The notes under the pieces are model-generated. The model was not told the DNA's origin. It searched no databases and worked only from the letters and a program-made list of their open reading frames with translations. The translations under genes were made by a program, and so were the position numbers. Positions 54,915-63,789 of a stretch of DNA of 64,000 nt are shown piece by piece (within the stretch, counting starts at the first letter, position 1; every line of letters starts with the position of its first letter). Origin of the DNA: Treponema parvum. Its GTDB lineage: Bacteria; Spirochaetota; Spirochaetia; Treponematales; Treponemataceae. The stretch covers positions 2,562,238 through 2,626,237 of the forward strand of contig NZ_CP054257.1 of NCBI RefSeq assembly GCF_017893945.1. The letters run 5' to 3'.

Positions 54915-55232
54915 TTATTTTATGCCGGTTTTAAAAATATTTATCAAAATAAAAAATGCCGCCGTCAATACGATCATATAAATTAAAGCGATAAAATATT
55001 TTACTTCGGGTATTATAACGAATAAAAAGCCGCATATCACAGTCAAGGTGCCGACAAAAATCGAAAAACGTCCCGCCGATATTCCTAAAAATCGTCTGGA
55101 AGCCTTTTTGTCCGGATCCGTTATATTTTCACAGATACTCTTAAGATATCTTTCCGAAAGGAAATAAAATCCTGCAGCTAAAAAAACTGATCCGCCGGCA
55201 AAAAAAACAATACAAATTATCAAATTTTTCAT
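54915..55232 (-). CDS. Small membrane protein, unknown
   Basis: A 105-residue protein with three predicted transmembrane segments: an N-terminal one (LIICIVFFAGGSVFLAAGFY), one near residue 58-75 (FVGTLTVICGFLFVII) and one near 80-98 (FIALIYMIVLTAAFFILI). It overlaps the preceding gene by ATGA, so both are made together. No family recognised. Confidence 0.6.
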   Translation of the reverse strand: MKNLIICIVFFAGGSVFLAAGFYFLSERYLKSICENITDPDKKASRRFLGISAGRFSIFVGTLTVICGFLFVIIPEVKYFIALIYMIVLTAAFFILINIFKTGIK

Positions 55233-55705
55233 ACGTCAACGGTTTTCACAGCCGCTATTTTTTCCAACACGACGTCCGCCTTGTGCTGCGTAGAAACATG
55301 CACCGTCATCTTGTTTCCTTGTTTGTCGTAAAATTCCATATCGATCTTTCCGAATCCCGTATAAAACAAAAAATCATACCATTTTTTAGGCGGTTTTTTA
55401 AATTCAAGCGAATCCAGCTCGGTGATATTCAAAAGCTGCTCCTGAACCCTTTTTCCGCCGAAAGTTCGTCTTAATATGATATTTACGGAAGATTCATACG
55501 GAACTACATAAAAATAAATGTTTTTCGAGCAAAAAACCAAAAGTCCCCACAGCTGTCCGGAAGCATTTTTCTTTAAATTTAGAGCTTCAAAAACACATTG
55601 TTCCGCTTCCAAACTTACGAATTCCAAAGAAACTACAATATCTTTTACCTTGTCCGAAAAATCTTTGTAAAATTGTTCTATATCTCTTTGCTGCCCAGCT
55701 TCCAT
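55229..55705 (-). CDS. Conserved-looking hypothetical protein, possibly PH-like
   Basis: A 158-residue soluble protein without a signal peptide. Alternating strands (LWGLLVFCSKNIYFYVVPYE, IDMEFYDKQGNKMTVHV) followed by a C-terminal helix give it a PH-domain look, but no family is certain. Starts five bases after the immunophilin gene and overlaps the small membrane gene, so it is part of the same operon. Confidence 0.55.
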   Translation of the reverse strand: MEAGQQRDIEQFYKDFSDKVKDIVVSLEFVSLEAEQCVFEALNLKKNASGQLWGLLVFCSKNIYFYVVPYESSVNIILRRTFGGKRVQEQLLNITELDSLEFKKPPKKWYDFLFYTGFGKIDMEFYDKQGNKMTVHVSTQHKADVVLEKIAAVKTVDV

Positions 55706-55710
55706 ATTTT

Positions 55711-56754
55711 TCAGTTCTTTATCAGTTCAAGATCGAAAGCCAAATATGCGTTTTCGGGAATTACGCCCGGATATCCGCGCTCACCGTAGGCAAGGCCGGG
55801 CGGAATTACGATCGTTCGGCTTTCGCCGAGTTTCATGTCCTGTACCATAAGATCAAAACCCGGAATCATCTGTCCGGCGGCGGTTTTAAAAGAAAGCGGC
55901 TCTCTTCCCTTCGACTGATCGAAAACCTTTCCCGAAATCAAATAACCTTTATAATCCACCAAAACGTTTTTTCCTTTTCCGGTTTTATTTCCGCTTCCTT
56001 CCTTGGCGATCTTGTAATAAATTCCGTTAGGATCTTTTTCGTAACCGGGAAATTTTTTTTCTATAACTTTTATCTGTTCGGCGAATGCGGCCTCTTTTTT
56101 TCTGGCGGCGGCAGTCTGTGCTTTTTCCGCCAAATCGTCAAAATCTTTTTGCCCGGCCGTCATTTTTTTTGCTTCATCGCCTTGGCGTATTATATTTACT
56201 TTTAAAATTTTATCGTTTTGTTGAATCCTGTTTACAACGTCCTGTCCTTCAAGAACCCGGCCGAAAATCGTATGTTTTCCGTTAAGCCAAGGCGTTTCCA
56301 CATGTGTGATAAAAAACTGGCTTCCGTTCGTACCGGCGCCGGCATTCGCCATTGCCAAAATTCCCGGTCCCGTGAATTTCAATTCGTCGTCGATTTCATC
56401 GGCAAATTTATAACCCGGACCTCCAGTGCCGGTTCCAAGCGGGTCGCCGCCTTGAATCATAAAATCGGGAATCACTCTGTGAAATTTAAGTCCGTCGTAA
56501 AACGGTTTTCCCTTCGATGCGTTTAAAGTCCCTTCCGCAAGGCCCACAAAATTAGTAACCGTCAAAGGAGCTTTTTTATAATTCAATTCAAGAACTATGT
56601 CCCCTTTGGATGTTTCCATAATTGCAAAAATACCGTTTTTTCCTTCTATAGCTTTCATGCTCTTCTCCGTAGGTTTTGTATAAGAATTCATAACAACCGC
56701 ACAAAACAAAATTAACGCCGATAATATTTTTTTATTTTTTATTCCGCTTTTCAT
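55711..56754 (-). CDS. Cyclophilin-FKBP fusion peptidyl-prolyl isomerase (dual immunophilin)
   Basis: A 347-residue exported protein (hydrophobic N-terminus ending near VVMNSYT). Residues about 40-200 are cyclophilin: FHRVIPDFMIQGGD, FADEIDD, AMANAGAGTNGSQFFIT and HTIFGRVLEG, with the catalytic Arg and Gln. After a Lys/Ala-rich helical linker, residues about 260-347 are FKBP: VLVDYKGYLISGKVFDQSK, FDLMVQDMKLGESR, IPPGLAYGERG and IPENAYLAFDLELI. Both catalytic units look complete. It probably folds periplasmic or outer-membrane proteins. GAGG precedes the ATG. Such fusions are rare and known mainly from a few protists and bacteria including treponemes. Confidence 0.85.
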   Translation of the reverse strand: MKSGIKNKKILSALILFCAVVMNSYTKPTEKSMKAIEGKNGIFAIMETSKGDIVLELNYKKAPLTVTNFVGLAEGTLNASKGKPFYDGLKFHRVIPDFMIQGGDPLGTGTGGPGYKFADEIDDELKFTGPGILAMANAGAGTNGSQFFITHVETPWLNGKHTIFGRVLEGQDVVNRIQQNDKILKVNIIRQGDEAKKMTAGQKDFDDLAEKAQTAAARKKEAAFAEQIKVIEKKFPGYEKDPNGIYYKIAKEGSGNKTGKGKNVLVDYKGYLISGKVFDQSKGREPLSFKTAAGQMIPGFDLMVQDMKLGESRTIVIPPGLAYGERGYPGVIPENAYLAFDLELIKN

Positions 56755-56769
56755 ATAGACCTCAAAAAA

Positions 56770-57579
56770 TCAAAATTGTTCCGTAAACCATTTGTAAATC
56801 GCGTCGAGCCGGGCATTTAAAGACTTATTCATTCTTTTTTCAAGAACCGACCACCTCAAAATCCGCGCCTGTATAACCATGTATACCAAAAAACTTTCTC
56901 CGCAGTCGGTAACAACCACGTTTATATTCATGTTGCCCTTTTTTACAGCCCGAATGAACGTGTATTTCAGCGGATCCAGATTCTGAAACGTTACGGATAC
57001 TTCGCTTTCGCTTTGATTATATGTTAAAGAATATTTGCTGCCGCCGAAAGCGTGTTCGTTCTGAAAACAGTAAAGTTTTAATCCGTCTGCGGAACCTTCA
57101 AGCATATCGGGAATCGGCGTATCGGAATCGGGCCCTTCGATCATATAAGATTCCGAATACAAAACGTCCCACTCCTGACGGCTGTTTGAAAAATACATCA
57201 TTCCCTTCATTTTAGAGATGGAACGGACTATCCTTGAAACTTCGTCTATCGACACGTCGGGATCAGGTTTTTCGCTTTTTGCTATCAGATCCGATTTTTT
57301 TACCAAATATAAGGACTCGGAAATAAACGAAGGATCTTCGTCTTTTTCATTTCCGTGAAAGACCGCCGCTCTTTTTGCAATCGGCGTGTCGGGAATAAGG
57401 GTTAACTGTTTTTCGTCCTTTTCAAGAGTGTGTTTAACCGCTCCCTTTTCTTTCAATTCTTTTATGAGCTTTATATCTAAAATATCCTCTATAAGATAAG
57501 TCTGAGCATAAAGCATAGGCATAAAAAAAATAACCGAAAAAGAAAGCAGCAAAAACGTCTTTTTCTTCGGTTTGAACAT
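56770..57579 (-). CDS. Exported hypothetical protein (DUF6675-like)
   Basis: A 269-residue protein with a signal peptide (FLLLSFSVIFFMPMLYAQ). Then ILDIKLIKELKEKGAVKH, AVFHGN, KMKGMMYFSNSR and WDVLYSESYMIEG; the C-terminal half is beta-rich. Resembles a treponemal periplasmic family, as far as I recall. It follows jag by one base and is followed by the immunophilin, so it may be an envelope-biogenesis gene. Function unknown. Confidence 0.6.
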   Translation of the reverse strand: MFKPKKKTFLLLSFSVIFFMPMLYAQTYLIEDILDIKLIKELKEKGAVKHTLEKDEKQLTLIPDTPIAKRAAVFHGNEKDEDPSFISESLYLVKKSDLIAKSEKPDPDVSIDEVSRIVRSISKMKGMMYFSNSRQEWDVLYSESYMIEGPDSDTPIPDMLEGSADGLKLYCFQNEHAFGGSKYSLTYNQSESEVSVTFQNLDPLKYTFIRAVKKGNMNINVVVTDCGESFLVYMVIQARILRWSVLEKRMNKSLNARLDAIYKWFTEQF

Positions 57580-57580
57580 G

Positions 57581-58270
57581 TTATCGCACTCCCTTATACA
57601 AAACTCTTACCTGCTTGTATAAACCTTCACCTTCGCTTTTAGTTTCAATATCCGGAATATCGTTCAAAGTTGTATGAATAAGGCGGCGTTCAAAAGGATT
57701 CATAGGTTCGAGCAAAATCGAACTGTGCATAGAGCGCACCTTATCGGCCGTTACATACGCCATTCGCACAAGCAGCTCTTCCCGCCTTATGCGATAATTT
57801 TCGGTATCAAGGATAACTCTGGTATCTTCATGTCCCAACCGTCCCGCGTACACATTTGCAAGCAGCTGCAGGGCGTCAAGGTTTTTACCTTTACGGCCTA
57901 TCAAAATCGAAGAATTATCGGATTCGAGTTTTATTCCTATTTTCCGCTCTTCGCGGAACATGACGTTCACTTTTACCTTATACCCCATTTTTTCGGTCAA
58001 AGTTTCAATAAATTCCGTCAGTTTTTTTTCAAACCCTTCCTGGGGAACCGGATCCGCAAACGTTTTTTTTGCGGGTATTTTTCCGTCAAATTCCGGCGCA
58101 ACTTCGGGGCTGTCCGTATGCACTCTTATCTTTACAAATCCTTTTTTAAAGATGGAACTCTTTTGCGTTTCAAGAATTTCCACGTCGAATTGCTCTCTGG
58201 CAAGGCCAAGCTCGTTAGCCGCCATCTCTATGGCTTCTTTTTCGGTTTTCGCTTCGTATTCGTAGATCAT
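57581..58270 (-). CDS. jag: RNA-binding protein Jag/KhpB
   Basis: A 229-residue protein with three parts: Jag_N (MIYEYEAKTEKEAIEMAANE), a KH domain (ILIGRKGKNLDALQLLANVY, the GxxG loop as RKGK) and an R3H domain at the end (MNPFERRLIHTTL). It binds RNA and, in other bacteria, works with KhpA on cell-size or sRNA control. GAGGAT site before ATG. Located behind yidC, the classic order. Confidence 0.9.
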   Translation of the reverse strand: MIYEYEAKTEKEAIEMAANELGLAREQFDVEILETQKSSIFKKGFVKIRVHTDSPEVAPEFDGKIPAKKTFADPVPQEGFEKKLTEFIETLTEKMGYKVKVNVMFREERKIGIKLESDNSSILIGRKGKNLDALQLLANVYAGRLGHEDTRVILDTENYRIRREELLVRMAYVTADKVRSMHSSILLEPMNPFERRLIHTTLNDIPDIETKSEGEGLYKQVRVLYKGVR

Positions 58271-58279
58271 AAATATCCT

Positions 58280-60100
58280 CTATCGTTTATTTTTAGGAAA
58301 TTGTTTTATGTTGGAAGACCTTCCGCTTACGGCCGTCTTTCCGTTCGCCGCAAGCGCGGCTTTTTTCTTGTTCATGATACCGTTAATCACAAGCTGTTGA
58401 ATGAGCTGTACAAAATTGGAAACCGTCCAGTAAAGCAAAAGGCCTGACGGCGCATTGTAAAAAATAAAGAAGAAAAACAATGGCATTCCGTACATCATTA
58501 TCTTCATCTGCGCTGCGGACGAACCCGTCATAGTTCCGCCGTTCTGAGTGATTTTTCCGAACAAAAGCTGAGAAACCACGTAAATTATGGGCAAAAGCCT
58601 AAGTTCGTTTCCGATAAACGGTATCGTAAATTTAAACGTATAAATACTGTCACCGACGGAAAGATCGGGTATCCAGCCGGGAATGAACATGGCTCCGCGG
58701 AATTCAAAATAATTGTTGAAAAGGTTGAACATCGCAAATAAAATCACGAACATAAAAACCATGGGCAAACATCCGGAAACGGGATTATATCCGGCGGCCT
58801 TGTATACCTTTGCCGTTTCAGCCTGTAATTTTTGCGGATTATCCTTGTATTTCGCCTGTATGGCCTGCAATTCCGGCTGCAATTCCTGCATTTTAAGTGT
58901 TCCCATAGAGCTTTTTTTAGTGAGCGGGAACATTATCATCTTAAGGAAAATCGTAAGTATTATGATGGAAGCGCCCCAGTTCGGAACAACCTTGTATATC
59001 ATTTCCATCATCCATTTTAAAGCCGTTTCAAGCCATGAAAGAAATCCGTTTGACTGCAGACTCTCGCCTAAGTTTTGTCCTTTAAGATTCCAAGCGTTGT
59101 TTTCAGGTGAATTGTACCTGTGCAGATCCTTTTCATTCCTGGGTCCGAAATACAGATAATAAGTATCGTTGATTTTTCCGCCGTTAAACGCGTCGCGCAC
59201 TAACAAAGCCTGCGCGTTGGCATAATCGTTTATCTCCATCAAAGACGAATAATAAGCGCTTTTTACGATCGATTTGTTTTCCGGAATGATCAGTCCTACA
59301 AAGTATTTTCCGCCTATTCCTACCCAAGACATGTTTCCCTTATCGTATTCTTTGAATTGCTTGTCCGAAAGAACGATTCTTTTCGATTTATCGCCGTTAT
59401 ATGCGATAAATTGGCGCGATTCATACCTGTCGGTTTTTCTGTTAAAGTGCGGCCCAAGCTGCGGAGAAGTGCGGATCGTATAAGAAGCTCCGCCGAAATT
59501 CAGCCCGTTCGAACCTGTGTCGCCGTCTACCGTTACGTCGAGCTTAAAAGCGTATTCTCCGTTTTTAAACGTATAGGTTTTTGCTATCGTAAAAACATTG
59601 TCGGTATTATCGGAGTTTTTAATGTTAAAAGTCTTAAAAAAACCTATAGTGTTGTCATCTATCCTTTTTGAAAAAAATATGTCGTTTATTATAGGATTGG
59701 AAGCGGAACCGAAAGCCAAAGCGCACATTCTGTTCGTATTGGAAACGTTGTCCGAAAGTTCAACTCCCTTGCCCGTGTCTCTGTCAAGGTGATCCAGCAG
59801 TTCATAGCTTACTATATCGCCGCCGCGGTTTGTAAAAACGACTCTTACCTTGTCCGTCGTTATGGTAAAATTCTCTTCCGTAAGAATTTCATCCGACTTT
59901 TCAGGTTCCGAAACAACCGCCGCCTGAACGGAAGGTTTTACCGCTTCGTTTACCTGTTCCGGCGCGGCAGTCTGAACGCTTCCGGCGTTGGAAGTGTTTT
60001 CCGGCGCATTTTTTGCAGGAAAAAACGTAGTCTGAAAAAACATAAATCCGACTAAAACAAGGGTGGAAAGCACTATAGCCAAAATCGTATTTTTTTCCAT
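58280..60100 (-). CDS. yidC: Membrane-protein insertase YidC
   Basis: A 606-residue insertase with the long Gram-negative periplasmic domain. N-terminal helix (ILAIVLSTLVLVGFMFFQT), a Ser/Ala/Pro linker, beta-rich periplasmic domain to about residue 350, then five helices with WGASIIILTIFLKMIMFPLT, YNPVSGCLPM and the C-terminal YWTVSNFVQLIQQL. A longer frame begins with TTG at 60115, but GGAG lies inside it and nine bases before the ATG at 60100, which is preferred. Confidence 0.95.
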   Translation of the reverse strand: MEKNTILAIVLSTLVLVGFMFFQTTFFPAKNAPENTSNAGSVQTAAPEQVNEAVKPSVQAAVVSEPEKSDEILTEENFTITTDKVRVVFTNRGGDIVSYELLDHLDRDTGKGVELSDNVSNTNRMCALAFGSASNPIINDIFFSKRIDDNTIGFFKTFNIKNSDNTDNVFTIAKTYTFKNGEYAFKLDVTVDGDTGSNGLNFGGASYTIRTSPQLGPHFNRKTDRYESRQFIAYNGDKSKRIVLSDKQFKEYDKGNMSWVGIGGKYFVGLIIPENKSIVKSAYYSSLMEINDYANAQALLVRDAFNGGKINDTYYLYFGPRNEKDLHRYNSPENNAWNLKGQNLGESLQSNGFLSWLETALKWMMEMIYKVVPNWGASIIILTIFLKMIMFPLTKKSSMGTLKMQELQPELQAIQAKYKDNPQKLQAETAKVYKAAGYNPVSGCLPMVFMFVILFAMFNLFNNYFEFRGAMFIPGWIPDLSVGDSIYTFKFTIPFIGNELRLLPIIYVVSQLLFGKITQNGGTMTGSSAAQMKIMMYGMPLFFFFIFYNAPSGLLLYWTVSNFVQLIQQLVINGIMNKKKAALAANGKTAVSGRSSNIKQFPKNKR

Positions 60101-60123
60101 AAAATCAAACTCCAAACAAATTT

Positions 60124-60345
60124 TTAAGGAACAGGATCATAACCGCCGCTGCAAAAAGGGTTACACCTAACAATGCGTTTAAAAGACAAATATATTCCCT
60201 TTATCGAACCGTGTTTTTTTATCGCTTCTATAGCGTAATTCGAACAGGTAGGATAAAACCTGCAGCATCTGGGAAATAACGGAGAAATGCAGACTTGATA
60301 TATTCGGATAAGCAAACAGAAAAATTTGATAAAAAAATTCTTCAT
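60124..60345 (-). CDS. yidD: Membrane-protein insertion efficiency factor YidD
   Basis: A 73-residue protein: [50 protein letters not shown], the full YidD signature with its Cys residues. It helps YidC. The start overlaps the end of rnpA (ATGA). Confidence 0.95.
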   Translation of the reverse strand: MKNFFIKFFCLLIRIYQVCISPLFPRCCRFYPTCSNYAIEAIKKHGSIKGIYLSFKRIVRCNPFCSGGYDPVP

Positions 60346-60704
60346 TTTTTTAATAATCCTGCTTTATCACATAATGAACTAAATTGAACATACCGCATGC
60401 CGAACGAATCGTTTCCCGGATATACAAGCAACAACAGATCGTATCCTGCGTTAAGATATGTTTTAAAAGACCTGTAAACTTCACGGCTGTATCGTTTTGA
60501 TCTATTTCGTTTTACGGCCGAACCGTAATGTCGGGAAAGAGTAAATGCAATTCTGTTTATTTTAAGACTGTTAGGCAAAAAAAATAACTTTGCGCCCGAA
60601 ACGCTTACTCTTTCCCCGTTTTTAAACAGATTCCTAATTTCATCGGAACTTTTTATTCTTTCACTTCTATAAAATCGTCCCGGCAAAAGCAAGTCTGCTT
60701 CCAT
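60342..60704 (-). CDS. rnpA: Ribonuclease P protein component
   Basis: A 120-residue basic protein with [11 protein letters not shown] preceded by [10 protein letters not shown], the RNR motif that contacts the RNA subunit. RNase P matures the 5' end of tRNA. It lies 16 bases after rpmH, in the usual rpmH-rnpA order. Confidence 0.9.
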   Translation of the reverse strand: MEADLLLPGRFYRSERIKSSDEIRNLFKNGERVSVSGAKLFFLPNSLKINRIAFTLSRHYGSAVKRNRSKRYSREVYRSFKTYLNAGYDLLLLVYPGNDSFGMRYVQFSSLCDKAGLLKK

Positions 60705-60720
60705 CCCTAATTTGTCAAAA

Positions 60721-60876
60721 TCAGTAAGGTTTTTTTTCGTCCGAAATCGTTAATTTTGCACGACCCTTTGCACGTCTGCGGGCAAGAACAAGTCTGCCTC
60801 CGCGGGTCGCCATTCTTGCACGAAAACCGAATTTTCTATTGCGTTTAACTTTGCTTGGTTGATATGTCCGTAACAT
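60721..60876 (-). CDS. rpmH: Ribosomal protein L34
   Basis: A 51-residue gene. The product [20 protein letters not shown] continues with [20 protein letters not shown], the L34 sequence, with Leu for the more usual Lys at position 2. GGAGA lies before the ATG. Confidence 0.95.
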   Translation of the reverse strand: MLRTYQPSKVKRNRKFGFRARMATRGGRLVLARRRAKGRAKLTISDEKKPY

Positions 60877-60938
60877 GGTGAACGCGTCTCCTTATTTAAA
60901 GAACCTGTGAGGCTCCAATGTTCAATGCAGTGTTAAAA

Positions 60939-60968
60939 AATATAACATTAATCGTCTCTTTTGGTCAA
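60939..60968 (-). promoter_or_regulatory. Promoter of rpmH operon
   Basis: Minus-strand -35 TTGACC (60963-60968), 18-nt spacer, -10 TATATT (60939-60944). The -35 is inside the end of the DUF721 gene; the leader would be about 55 nt. Confidence 0.6.
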
Positions 60969-61493
60969 CATAGTCTTTTTTATTCTATTGAACGATTCTA
61001 TGATTTCCAAGGGAATTTCTTTATTTTCGTTTATCTTTTTGTCTTTATATACGTCTTTTAAAACCTTTTCTTCCCTTTCAAATTCTTTTTCTATTCGCAT
61101 TTTTTCTTCATATTCTTTTTTATTTTCCTTCTCGGATAAGACGGCCGCGCTGCCTTTAAGCCTGAAAGATAAGGCTCTTATATCCAATTGGGGAACCTGC
61201 TGCTTTAACCCTTTTAAAATATATCTTTCATACATTCGGAATAACTGAATGTATGCAGGGTGATCCGTTTCTACCAATAAAATTCCGTTTTTTATTTCCA
61301 CCAAAGAGCTGTGGGAATATAATTTTTCACCCAAATTTTCTTGCGAATTTCCTTTTTTTACGGATTTCGTTATCGTTTTCCACGCTTCAGTAACGTCTTC
61401 TTTTTCTTTGTACTTCTCTTTATCGATAGAGGAAAACACGTCCATTATCATATCGCCGCAATTTATAACCTGCCCTTTAAAATTGCCGTTCAC
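60948..61493 (-). CDS. DUF721 family protein (DciA-like), with charged tail
   Basis: A 181-residue protein. N-terminal MDVFSSIDKEKYKEKEDVTE; the DUF721 core AWKTITKSVKKG, LVEIKNGILLVETDHPAYIQ, LLRM-type helix and LDIRALSFRLKG. DUF721/DciA proteins load the replicative helicase in many bacteria, which fits the place between recF and rpmH beside the origin. A Glu/Lys-rich coiled-coil tail of about 60 residues follows. Overlaps recF by 17 bases. Confidence 0.75.
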   Translation of the reverse strand: MNGNFKGQVINCGDMIMDVFSSIDKEKYKEKEDVTEAWKTITKSVKKGNSQENLGEKLYSHSSLVEIKNGILLVETDHPAYIQLFRMYERYILKGLKQQVPQLDIRALSFRLKGSAAVLSEKENKKEYEEKMRIEKEFEREEKVLKDVYKDKKINENKEIPLEIIESFNRIKKTMLTKRDD

Positions 61494-62586
61494 TTAATTC
61501 TCCGTTTTTCACAAAATAAACTTTAGTGCCGCTTCTCATATATCTTTCGTACGGTTCCCCAGGCAAAAACGTGCAAAACATTTGATCGTATTCCGGCAAA
61601 GACGATGTAACCTTCTTTCTTTTTTCGGGATCCAGTTCAAGCATAACGTCGTCCATGAGCAGGACGGGCTTTTTTCCCGTAACCTTAGTGTAAAACACCG
61701 CTTGCGCTATCCTTAATATCAGAGCTATCAATCTTCTTTGTCCCGTAGAAGCGGAAGGAATAAACGGTTTTTTATCTTTTGTAAAATAAATTTTATCGCG
61801 GTGGGGTCCGTAAAGGGTAGTCTCCGCCATTTTATCATTGTCTTCTTTCGTCTTTAAAAGATAAAGTATCTCATCTTTTAGAGGAAAACGCTTTATTTCG
61901 CCTTCTTTCAATTCTTTCCACGAAGGCTCGTAAAAGATGGAAATTCCTTCTATGCCTGCTATGTCTTCATATAGTTTTCCGAAAATTTGATTGAATTGGA
62001 AAATCATATCCTTTCTTTTTTTTTGCATCATTAAGCCGTTTTCCACAAGCTGTTCGTTGTAGACTGGCAGCATTTCATATTCGTGACTTTTTAAAATGGA
62101 ATTTCTGCTTTTTAAAATTTTTTTATATTTTCTCAGCAAGTCCAAATAAAGAATATCGTACATCGACAAGGACTGATCTATAAAAAATCTTCTTCGCTCA
62201 GGTTCTCCCGTCGCAAAAGCAAGGTCGTCGTGACAAAACAGCACGCACGGAATCGTGTTTATAAGTTCTTTTCTGTCCTGTATCTTTTTTCCGTTTTTTT
62301 CTATTTTCTTTTTACCGTTTTCAAAAATCACGCTTATAGTCTGCGTGGTATCGGTTTCTGTGCGAAAAAAAGATTTTATGCTGAAATTTTCTTCTCCTTC
62401 TTTTACGATCTCATGTTCGTTATTCGTTCTGAAAGAATTTCCATAAGAAGAAAAATACAAGGCTTCAAGAAGATTGCTTTTTCCCTGTCCGTTTTCGCCT
62501 ACAAAATAAACTTCTTTTGAAAAAAGATCGGTCGTCTTGTTGTTCAAATTCCTGAAGTTATAAAGCGAAATATTCAAAAAAGGCAT
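61477..62586 (-). CDS. recF: DNA replication/repair protein RecF
   Basis: A 369-residue SMC-like ATPase: Walker A GENGQGKSNLLEAL, D-loop region ERRRFFIDQSLS, signature STGQRRL and Walker B PVLLMDDVMLELD. It loads RecA at gaps with RecO and RecR. Shares one base with the dnaN stop, so both are translated together. Confidence 0.95.
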   Translation of the reverse strand: MPFLNISLYNFRNLNNKTTDLFSKEVYFVGENGQGKSNLLEALYFSSYGNSFRTNNEHEIVKEGEENFSIKSFFRTETDTTQTISVIFENGKKKIEKNGKKIQDRKELINTIPCVLFCHDDLAFATGEPERRRFFIDQSLSMYDILYLDLLRKYKKILKSRNSILKSHEYEMLPVYNEQLVENGLMMQKKRKDMIFQFNQIFGKLYEDIAGIEGISIFYEPSWKELKEGEIKRFPLKDEILYLLKTKEDNDKMAETTLYGPHRDKIYFTKDKKPFIPSASTGQRRLIALILRIAQAVFYTKVTGKKPVLLMDDVMLELDPEKRKKVTSSLPEYDQMFCTFLPGEPYERYMRSGTKVYFVKNGELSERQF

Positions 62587-63686
62587 TATTCAAAATTCAT
62601 CGGCATGATTATATGAAAATAATCTGCCGCGGGATCGGATCTTAAAGTTATGGCTTTCATAACTTCGGTAAATTCAAATACAACCTTGTCGGTTTTGATC
62701 ACTTTTAAAGGATCGCCTATATAGCGGTAATTCAAAGCCAACGTTATTTCGTTACCCGCATATTCGCATGGAATTTCTTCGTCGGCCGTACCTATATCCG
62801 ATTCGGGAGATATGAGTTTTAGAACTCCGGGGCTTATTTTAAACAAAAGTCTGCATATCTTTTTGTCAATCATGAGAGCCGTTCGTTTTAAAGCTTCTTC
62901 CAAATCGTTTTTGTATACTTTAAAGTGGAACGATTGCTTTTCCGGAATTACGCGCTGATAATTCGGAAATTGCCCGTCCAAAAGCAGCGAAGAAAATTCG
63001 TAATTTCCGAACTTTATGAAAATCATCTTGTCGATAACGGAAACGAGTATGCTGCCTTCGTCCGACGCATTTTTTAAAACACAGTTGAGAATTTTTACAG
63101 GTACGATTGAAGAAGGAAAATCAGGCACGGGATTCGTTACGTCCTTTTCTATATAGGAAAGTCTTCTTCCGTCGGTCGCCACCATAACAAGGTTTTCTTC
63201 TTTTTTCGTAAAAAAGACACCCGTCATAAAGTATCTGTTGCCGTCTTCTGAAACCGAAAAGATAGTTTGAGAAATCATCTCTTTAAAATCCTTTGCAGAA
63301 ACTTCAAAGAACGTTTCTTCGGTAGTCGCAATTTCAGGGAATTTATCGCCGGCTATGCTTTTAAGCTGGAATTTTATCTTTTTGGAAACAGGCCGTATCG
63401 TAACCTTTATATCTTCCTGCTCAAATTCTATTTCTCCCTGCGGCAAAGAAGCCAGTATACTCATAAATTTGTCGCAATATATAGTGGTGGATCCTTCTTC
63501 TTCAACGTTTACAGGAATATGCGTTATAAAATTTACCGAAGTGTCGGAAGCCTTTACCGTAAGAGTGTTTTTTCCCGCTTCCAACAGAATATTTGAAAGA
63601 ATGGATATTGGACTTTTGTTCGTTATTATTTCTTGAGCAATTGCAATTTCTTTTATCATCGAATCTCTGTCAAAAGAAAATTTCAT
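62586..63686 (-). CDS. dnaN: DNA polymerase III beta subunit (sliding clamp)
   Basis: A 366-residue clamp with three domains. N-terminal MKFSFDRDSMIKEIAIAQEI, TTIYCDKFMSILASLPQGEI, then VATDGRRLSYIEK and the C-terminal end MPMNFE, near the usual MPMR(L/V). GGAG before the ATG. It heads dnaN-recF-DUF721 next to the origin-like region; dnaA is expected just beyond the window. Confidence 0.95.
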   Translation of the reverse strand: MKFSFDRDSMIKEIAIAQEIITNKSPISILSNILLEAGKNTLTVKASDTSVNFITHIPVNVEEEGSTTIYCDKFMSILASLPQGEIEFEQEDIKVTIRPVSKKIKFQLKSIAGDKFPEIATTEETFFEVSAKDFKEMISQTIFSVSEDGNRYFMTGVFFTKKEENLVMVATDGRRLSYIEKDVTNPVPDFPSSIVPVKILNCVLKNASDEGSILVSVIDKMIFIKFGNYEFSSLLLDGQFPNYQRVIPEKQSFHFKVYKNDLEEALKRTALMIDKKICRLLFKISPGVLKLISPESDIGTADEEIPCEYAGNEITLALNYRYIGDPLKVIKTDKVVFEFTEVMKAITLRSDPAADYFHIIMPMNFE

Positions 63687-63722
63687 TTTTTTCTCCTATA
63701 AATTTTAAACTTGCGCTCGGTC

Positions 63723-63771
63723 GAAAATCGAAATTTTCGATCAAATGTAAGCAGTGCGTTTTTTTGCGCAC
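63723..63771. repeat. Two-hairpin intergenic repeat, copy 4
   Basis: Reverse orientation: GAAAAT-CGAA-ATTTTC (63723-63738), 15-nt spacer, GTGCG-T7-GCGCAC (63754-63771). It lies just upstream of dnaN. Confidence 0.6.
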
Positions 63772-63789
63772 AATTTAGATTTGTCATCA

